DNA of 64,000 bases, from assembly GCF_035582795.1 (NCBI RefSeq), contig NC_134390.1:2929560-2993559 (forward strand), in the 5' to 3' direction. A program made the position numbers and the translations under genes. The stretch comes from Mycteria americana (Eukaryota; Chordata; Aves; Ciconiiformes; Ciconiidae). This document shows, piece by piece, positions 58,101-64,000 of the stretch; the first letter of the stretch is position 1, and each line of letters starts with the position of its first letter. Under the pieces are notes generated by a model that was not told where the DNA came from, did not search any database, and saw nothing but the letters and a program-made list of their open reading frames with translations.

Positions 58101-59454
58101 TTTTTTGCCGATGATGATGAGGAAGCTGGCAACTGCAGGACTTCTCCAGTGGGGTGATGGTGGTTTTTTTGTTTTGTTTTTGTTGAGGATGGAATGAGAC
58201 TTGTGGCTCTCTGAAGGTGAGGTTGAGGCTCGGTGCTGGGGAGGGGGCAAGGGGATAAGGTTGGCAATTGCACGAAGGGGTTGTAAAGATAGTGTAGGGG
58301 AGAGGGTTGTCCAGGAGGAGTCCCCTTTGGGCAGGTAAAGGGTAGCAGGTTATTCTTCAGCATGACATGAGTGTATTGGTGGGCAGGGCAGTTCCAGCCT
58401 GTGTCTGTCTGTTGTGTAGTTTGTGTGGTCTGTCTTGTGTGTCTTGGACCTTCCTCGGGTCTCCATGTCCTCTTTGCTCTTTGTGCTCAAGGAGCACGGC
58501 ACACGCCTCGGCCACCATCCCTAGGTTCTTGAATTCCTGTACTCATTGGCATAGTGCTACTCAGGCACTTCTTTTCTTGCATCAAAGTCTTAAAGCGTGG
58601 ATCGGTCCTGCATCTTGGAGATTTCCCAGCGGTTGTCTTTGTTGCAGCGGTGTTCCTGGCTGTGAGCAGGTCTGCTCTCTAGCCGTCTCTTTTAGTAGAG
58701 TGGGAGTTCTTCCCTGCATCCTTAAGTTGTTAGGTCTTGAAGCCAGGCTTCTTGCACAGGCATCGTCTCAGTTGTGAGGGTAACTTCTTGTCACGGGCTG
58801 TGACGTTCTACTCTTTTTCTGGGGTTGCCACAGAGCCTCCTCCCATCACCATCACGGCCCTGCAGGTCTTCTTGCTTGCTGACATCTTCTGTCTGAGTGT
58901 CCTTTTTCTTGCTGAGAGTTTTCTCTCATCTCTGAGGTGCCTTGTTTGTAGCGTTCTGTGTAGTGTTGGTCTGTGCATGTGTGTGTTTGGCTGGGAGCTG
59001 CCCTGCCCGGGGGTTGTAGAGTCAGTGGTAGGTGGAATAGCAACAAGAGTCTCTGGCTAATCTGGTGATATGCCTAGACTGTTGCGGCAAAGGTTGTACA
59101 GTCGTCTGAGGTTGAGTAGCCATCAGCAGGTAGTGTGGACAGCTGTTCCTGTAGTGTTTGGGGTTCCGTGCAGCCATGTGGGAGGGGCCGTTCAGGGGTA
59201 GCGAGGCGGATTCCATGTCAGAGGTGTTAAGGCTTCTTTGTGTAGGCCTTAAAGGTGTGGGGCTTTCTGTTTTGCTGTTTTGTTTTGTAATGGTAGGCTG
59301 TAGTTGGACTCTAGATGGTATTCCTAAGTGGGAACAAGATGTCTTGGGTTGCTAAGGTATAGGTCTGCATCTGGGTAGCTTGTTTGATGATATTGTTTTT
59401 ACAGGTGCTGAGGAATGAGCCATGCACCACTCACCTGTAGAGGCGGCAAGTGGA

Positions 59455-60885
59455 TCACCAGAAGATGGTCTTTGTGTGCATTTTCTCCATTATCTTTGAG
59501 AAGTTGTTCTGGACATCCAAGAAGACTGCAAGCAGTCTAATGTCATCCCCATCTACAACAAGGGCTTAAAGGAGGATAGAGGAAATCATAGCCTTGTCAG
59601 TCATATTTTGGTCCTTAGGCAAGATGCGGAATGAAGCGTCCTGGGGGCTATTACAAGGCAAATGAAGCACGTGATTGAGAAAAGCTAGCACGGATTCCAC
59701 AAGGGCAAGTAGTGCTTCACACACCCGATTGCCCTCTATGTCTAAGTAACCTGCTCGGTCGATGGGGGGAGAGCGGCGGACGTAGTCTTTCCGGATTGTT
59801 CCGAGGCTTTTGATAGTTTCCCACAGCTTCCCTCTGGAATACTGCTGCATTCTGGTGTAGACAACTGGCTTGTGGGGTGGATGGGGAAGTGGGTGACAGG
59901 CCACACCCAGAGGATGGTGGCAAATAGCTCCTTCTGAAACCGGCCACCTGGCAGAGGTGGGATTTCATGGGCATTGATATCGGGGCAACGGTCTTTAGTA
60001 TCCTCATAGCCGATCTTGATGATAATGGGATCAAGTGTGTCCTGATCAAGTTTGATAATGACCTGAAACTGAGTGGGGAAGCAGGCACTTTGGAGGGGAG
60101 AGCCACCCTGCAGGAAGACCTGGATAGGCTGGAAGAGTGCATTCTTGTACCTGGGAAAACATAATCCAGGAGTGCGGCACAGGCTGGGATTTACCCGGCC
60201 GGGGAGGAGCCGCGGAAAGGGACACCGGCGGTCCCGGCGGAGAACAAGCTCGATACGAGCGAACGGCATGCTGCTGTGGCAAAGAAAGCGAATGGGATGC
60301 AGGGTTACATTAACAAGGATGTCACCAGCAGAGATAATGAAGTCATTATACCGCTCTACATGGTGCTTGTCAGGCCACACCTGGAATACTGTGTGTATAT
60401 ATTTTTGGTACCCTGCTACTCAAAAAACAGGTGAATAGGCTGGAGAGGGTGCAGAGAATGGCCACAAAGATGATTAAAGGACTGGGAAGTGTGCCCTGCC
60501 ATGTGAGCAAAGGCTGAGAGAACTGGGATTGTTCAGCCCTGAGAAAAGCAGGCTTAGGGGAGACTTTATCACTAAGTTTCCGTCTTCAAAGGGTGGCTCC
60601 AAAGAAGATGGAGTCTCCCCTTTTACAAGGAGTCCCACGGCAAAGATGAAGGAAAATGGGCCCAAGCTACTTGTGCAGTGATTCTGATTGGACACAAGAG
60701 GAAAATATTTTACAATGAGTGTAATCAGCCACAGAAACAATCTTCCAGCGGATTCCCCAATATTGCACACTTTTAAGATTCAGCCAGACAGGGTGCCGGG
60801 CCATCTTGTGTAGAGATAGATTTTGTCAAGAAAGGTTGGACCAGATGGTCCTTGAGGTCCCTTCCAACTTGGTATGCTATGAACC
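59455..60885 (+). mobile_element. CR1 LINE, ORF2 3' half and 3' end
   Basis: Decayed reverse-transcriptase sequence starts near 59500 (VIPIYNKGLKEDRGN-like), continues through a GTGTCCTGATCAAGTTTGATAATGACC block near 60030 and the LVRPHLEYCVY-like block near 60365, to a 3' end TTGGACCAGATGGTCCTTGA and CCTTCCAACTTGGTATGCTA near 60880. It is broken by many stops. It directly abuts the end of the 2.15-kb array. Confidence 0.88.
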
Positions 60886-61124
60886 AATCATGAGGGTGAG
60901 GGTTAGGTATCATGAAGGTATCTTATGGTGAGGCCGTTTCAGGGATGGCTCTAGAGCTGGGGTGATACACCATCATGGCAGGTGGGTGGTGAAATAGTAG
61001 TGTTATGAGTGGGTGGGGGTTGTTGAAGGCGTGTTAGTGTCTGGCTGTTCCTAACCATGTATGTGTGAAATATGTTATTGCAGGTTGTATTTGGTCTTGA
61101 GAGTAAATTTCAAAGAAATTAGAA
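60886..61124. other. Spacer with a telomere-like word
   Basis: It contains GGGTGAGGGTTAGG near 60894 and otherwise nothing recognisable. Confidence 0.4.
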
Positions 61125-61730
61125 TAAAAAACCCCAGCTGGGGGATGGTGTTTTTTTTTTTTCCCTCCCCCGGCTGGGGTTTTTTTCCCTGGTCCCGGCC
61201 GCTCTGCGAGGCGATGTTCATCGCCAATGTTTGGGTGGAGGTCAGGCTCGGGACGGGGTTTTTGCAGGCAGGGTGATTTGTGAGGCGTCAGGCAACGGTG
61301 TTCCCGGGGAGCGCTGCAGATGGAGGGCGATGGCCAGTTGTAGCTGGCTGGTGGCAGACAGGATGAGCTGAGAGTGAGGGGTGGTTGGTGTGGTGGGTGA
61401 ATGAGTGGTGTGTTTTGAATGTAATGAAGCCTGTATGGTGTGGTGTGGTAATTTTTTTCCAGTTTGTTTGCAGGTTGTGTGGAGTAGAGATTTTTTTCTT
61501 TCCAGGCACTTAGACAAGGAAATTTAAAAAAAAAAAAAAAAAAAACAACAACCCAGCTGGGGGATGTTTTTTTTTTCCCTCCCCCGGCTGGGTTTTTTTT
61601 TCCCCTGGTCCTGGCCGCTCTGCGAGGCAACGTTCATCGCCAATGTTTGGGCGGAGGTCAGGCTCGGGACGGGGTTTTTGCAGGCAGGGCGATTTGTGAG
61701 GCCCCTGGGAACACCGTTCCTGGGGAGCAG
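61125..61730. repeat. Two direct copies (~180 bp, ~415-bp spacing) each with a foldback hairpin
   Basis: Copies at about 61131-61318 and 61550-61726 share CCAGCTGGGGGATG, a T run, CTCCCCCGGCTGGG, and CGTTCATCGCCAATGTTTGG followed by GGAGGTCAGGCTCGGGACGG. In each, the start forms an inverted repeat: AAAACCCCAGCTGGGGG pairs with CCCCCGGCTGGGGTTTT about 20 bases later. Near the right end, copy 1 reads CAACGGTGTTCCCGG while copy 2 reads the reverse complement form GGGAACACCGTTCC, a small local inversion. Confidence 0.85.
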
Positions 61731-62156
61731 TGACCTAGAATGTGGCATATGTGTGTCATTGCAGGGAGGTAGGTTGTGTTATGGGAGGATGATTGAGATT
61801 GTGCTAAATATTTGGAATGGTTAGGGGAGGATGCTAGAGGCTCTTGCAGTTGAGGGGAGAGGGGAATTGGAGTTCGTGGTTGTGGTAGGGTTAGGGTTGT
61901 AGTAGTGTTGAAGAGCAACAGGTTGTGAAGGTTAGGGTTGTAGCAGTGGTGATGAGGACCAGCTGGTGATCTGGGTGGGCTTTAATGTTGTTATGTAGTG
62001 GTAAGAGTATAAAGTATTTTGAGGGGCTCCATAATTTCTCATGCAGTGATATGATTTGGAGCTTTGCTTTTCTGTGCAGGCATGGAAGTAGAGAGCTAGC
62101 ACAGAGTAGCAGAGGAGCTCAGGGGCTTTAAATTAGAAAGATTTAAAATAGCAGTA
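61731..62156. other. Spacer with short telomere-like tracts
   Basis: GTAGGGTTAGGGTTG at about 61886 and GGTTAGGGTTG at about 61938 are the only notable features; there is no gene. Confidence 0.5.
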
Positions 62157-62265
62157 GCAGTAGTAGAAAAGCACATACTCCCTGGGAGTAACAACTGCAA
62201 CAACTTTAAAATTTGAATTAAAAAAAAAAATTACTCCCCGGGAGTGTGCCATTTTCTACTGCTGC
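62157..62265. repeat. 35-bp inverted repeat (foldback element)
   Basis: Arm 62157-62191 (GCAGTAGTAGAAAAGCACAT then ACTCCCTGGGAGTAA) is matched in reverse complement by 62231-62265 with few mismatches, around a 39-bp AT-rich spacer. Each arm also contains its own palindrome, ACTCCC(T/C)GGGAGT. Confidence 0.88.
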
Positions 62266-62299
62266 ACCAGTGTATACATAGTATTTTTATTTTTTTTTC

Positions 62300-62560
62300 T
62301 TTGTTCCCCCCCCATGCTGCACCCCAACCCCCCAGCTGAAGCCACCCCGATCACCCCCACACACACCTGTCCCCACTTCCCACCCCAGGACTAACCAGCA
62401 ATGAACCACAACCCCCCTTCCCCCCCTCCCCAATTATTCAAATGCAATGCAAAAACACCCCCTGTACACCCCCCACACCACAGAGGTCAAGACCCCCCTA
62501 CCCCTACCACCCCACTAACACTACCCACAACAGCCCCTACAGGTCAGGGGTCACCAGAGG
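62300..62560. other. C-rich segment before the G-rich tail
   Basis: The plus strand is dominated by C runs (CCCCCC and ACCCC words). The strand bias then switches to G-rich near 62560-62640. No gene. Confidence 0.6.
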
Positions 62561-62589
62561 TCAGGACCCTGAACCCCCACACAGCAGGG

Positions 62590-64000
62590 TCAAGGTCACC
62601 AGGGTGACAACCCTCAAAGGTCACAGGGCCATCAAGGGGTCAAAAGGTCAAGACACACAATCAGGGTCATTAGGGCTGGAGACTGACAAGGTCAGGTGGA
62701 CATTAGGGTTAGGGTCAGAGGTCACCCCCAAGGTCAAGGGTTAGGGGTTGTGCGGTCAGGGTCACTAGGGATCAGGGGTTACACCCAGAGGGCAGGGGTC
62801 ACAGGGTTAGGGGTCCACGGCTAGGGGGCAGGGGTCCAGGGTTAGGGGTCATTAGGGTCAGGGGTCCAGGGTTAGGGGGTCATTGGGGTCAGGGGTCATT
62901 GGGGTCAGGGTCATTGGGGTCAGGGGTCATTGGGGTCAGGGGTCAGGGGTCATTGGGGTCAGGGGTCATTGGGGTCAGGGGTCATTGGGGTCAGAGGTCA
63001 GGGGTCATTGGGGTCAGGGGTCATTGGGGTCAGAGGTCAGGGGTCATTGGGGTCAGGGGTCATTGGGGTCAGAGGTCAGGGGTCATTGGGGTCAGGGGTC
63101 ATTGAGGTCAGGGGTCATTGGGGTCAGAGGTCAGGGGTCATTGGGGTCAGAGGTCAGGGGTCATTGGGGTCAGGGTCATTGGGGTCAGGGGTCAGGGTCT
63201 TTGGGGTCAGGGGTCAGGGGTCTTTGGGGTCAGGGGTCAGGGGTCATGGGTCATTGGGTCAGGGGTCATGGGTCATTGGGGTCAGGGGTCAGGGGTCATT
63301 GGGGTCAGGGGTCAGGGGTCAGTGTCATTGGGTCAGGGGTCAGGGGTCATTGGGGTCGGGGTCATTGGGGTCAGAGGTCAGGGGTCATTGGGGTCAGGGG
63401 TCATTGGGGTCAGGGTCATTGGGGTCAGGGGTCAGGGGTCAGGGTCATTGGGGTTAGGGGTCAGGGTCATTGGGGTCAGGGGTCATTGGGGTCATTGGGG
63501 TCAGGGGTCATTGGGGTCAGGGTCATTGGGGTCAGGGGTCAGGGGTCATTGGGGTCAGGGGTCATTGGGGTCAGAGGTCAGGGGTCATTGGGGTCAGGGG
63601 TCATTGGGGTCAGGGGTCATTGGGGTCAGGGGTCAGGGGTCATTGGGGTCAGAGGTCAGGGGTCATTGGGGTCATGGGTCATTGGGGTCAGGGGTCATTG
63701 GGGTCAGGGGTCAGGGGTCATGGGTCATTGGGGTCAGGGGTCAGGGGTCATTGGGGTCAGGGTCATTGGGGTCAGGGTTCAGGGGTGAGGGTCATTGGGG
63801 GCAGGGGTGAGGGGTCTTTGGGGTCAGGGGTCATTGGGGTCAGGGGTCAGGGGTCATTGGGGTCAGGGGTCATTGGGGTCAGGGGTCATGGGTCATTGGG
63901 GTCAGGGGTCATTGGGGTCAGGGGTCAGGGGTCAGGGGTCATTGGGGTCAGAGGTCAGGGGTCATTGGGGTCAGGGGTCATTGGGGTCAGGGGTCATGGG
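62590..64000 (+). repeat. Degenerate G-rich minisatellite of GGGTCA words, telomere-like at its start
   Basis: From about 62590 the sequence is made of GGTCA, GGGTCA and TTAGGG words. From about 62880 it becomes nearly regular: GGGGTCATT alternating with GGGGTCAGG and GAGGTCAGG, giving 7-bp-based higher-order units of roughly 16-24 bp, to the window end. TTAGGGTTAGGG occurs at about 62705 and further TTAGGG words up to about 62876. The long glycine-rich open frames (for example 62883-63788) are products of the repeat. Confidence 0.93.

Larger units (their letters stand above)
49750..59405 (+). repeat. Tandem array of ~2.15-kb units with conserved mini-exon-like modules
   Basis: The anchor GGGCAGGGCAGTTCCAGCCT occurs at 50363, 52506, 54660, 56204 and 58381, spacings of 2143, 2154, 1544 and 2177 bp. 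A truncated unit lies before the first anchor, the third interval has lost ~600 bp, and the last unit ends near 59405. Each unit has a C/T-rich half (anchor to about +600) and a G-rich half with short segments bounded by pyrimidine-AG and GTGAG/GTGGG. Units are highly similar. No long open frame is conserved between them, so any transcript is likely non-coding. The family is unknown to me. Confidence 0.92.

Noticed and set aside
49750-59405. Homology of the 2.15-kb array to the chicken MHM repeat
   Set aside because: Unit size is similar, but I cannot show sequence identity from memory. It is kept only as an analogy.
62883-63810. Long glycine-rich open frames of up to 301 codons
   Set aside because: They are translations of the GGGTCA minisatellite in three frames. 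They have no start context or domain.
62880-64000. CRISPR-like array
   Set aside because: Units vary in length and have no unique spacers. The context is an avian genome, so it is a minisatellite.
1-64000. tRNA or rRNA genes
   Set aside because: I found no convincing cloverleaf or rRNA core. The tRNA-like 18-mers are retroviral primer binding sites.

Overview
The window looks like bird nuclear DNA. It carries CR1 LINE fragments with the usual avian 3' ends, several families of avian endogenous retrovirus (ERV) LTRs, and many GC-rich minisatellites. It has no complete, convincing host protein-coding gene. The density of ERVs and satellites, and a G-rich telomere-like tail at the right edge, suggest a repeat-rich region such as a subtelomere, a microchromosome end or the W chromosome. 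That placement is inference.

Layout. (1) 1-1352 is a duplicated block containing one decayed NAA20 exon; its paralogue is 15424-16779. Both blocks end in the same LTR at the same point. The left copy continues into gag-pro remnants to ~4085; the right copy holds only a solo LTR flanked by GTGT. (2) 4.3-13.0 kb is satellite-rich: a 37-bp minisatellite, one solo LTR nested inside another (each with a 5-bp target duplication), then arrays of ~84-bp, ~280-bp, 33-bp and ~79-bp units. The ~79-bp array carries one NRF1-like GCGCATGCGC core per unit. (3) 13.5-15.3 kb is the 3' end of an ERV-L-like element with an LTR and a Leu-type primer binding site. (4) 17.3-18.9 kb is GC-rich, then strongly pyrimidine-rich. 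(5) 19.5-26.6 kb is a CR1 copy split by a class II provirus (TSD TGAGGG, tRNA-Trp-type primer site). Its gag is in turn split by a solo LTR (TSD GAGCA); a long open env frame remains. (6) 26.6-39.7 kb is mostly unremarkable, apart from an old CR1. (7) 39.7-46.8 kb is a mosaic of LTRs and broken gammaretrovirus-like integrase/env pieces. (8) 49.75-59.4 kb is a tandem array of ~2.15-kb units. (9) 59.45-60.9 kb is another CR1. (10) 61.1-64 kb has foldback repeats, short TTAGGG tracts and a minisatellite of GGGTCA words that runs off the window.

The most unusual object is the ~2.15-kb array. Its units contain runs of 41-60-nt segments, each preceded by a pyrimidine tract plus AG and followed by GTGAG or GTGGG, with 83-107-nt intron-like gaps. 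Most of these signals are kept between units. This looks like a tandemly amplified, multi-exon, probably non-coding transcription unit. Purine-rich exon-like segments ending in strong splice donors elsewhere (7515, 10883, 18404, 49864) may be related. The NRF1-site array and the GGGTCA direct-repeat tail are the other two signals worth testing. No genes here form a pathway; the retroviral pieces are decayed proviruses.
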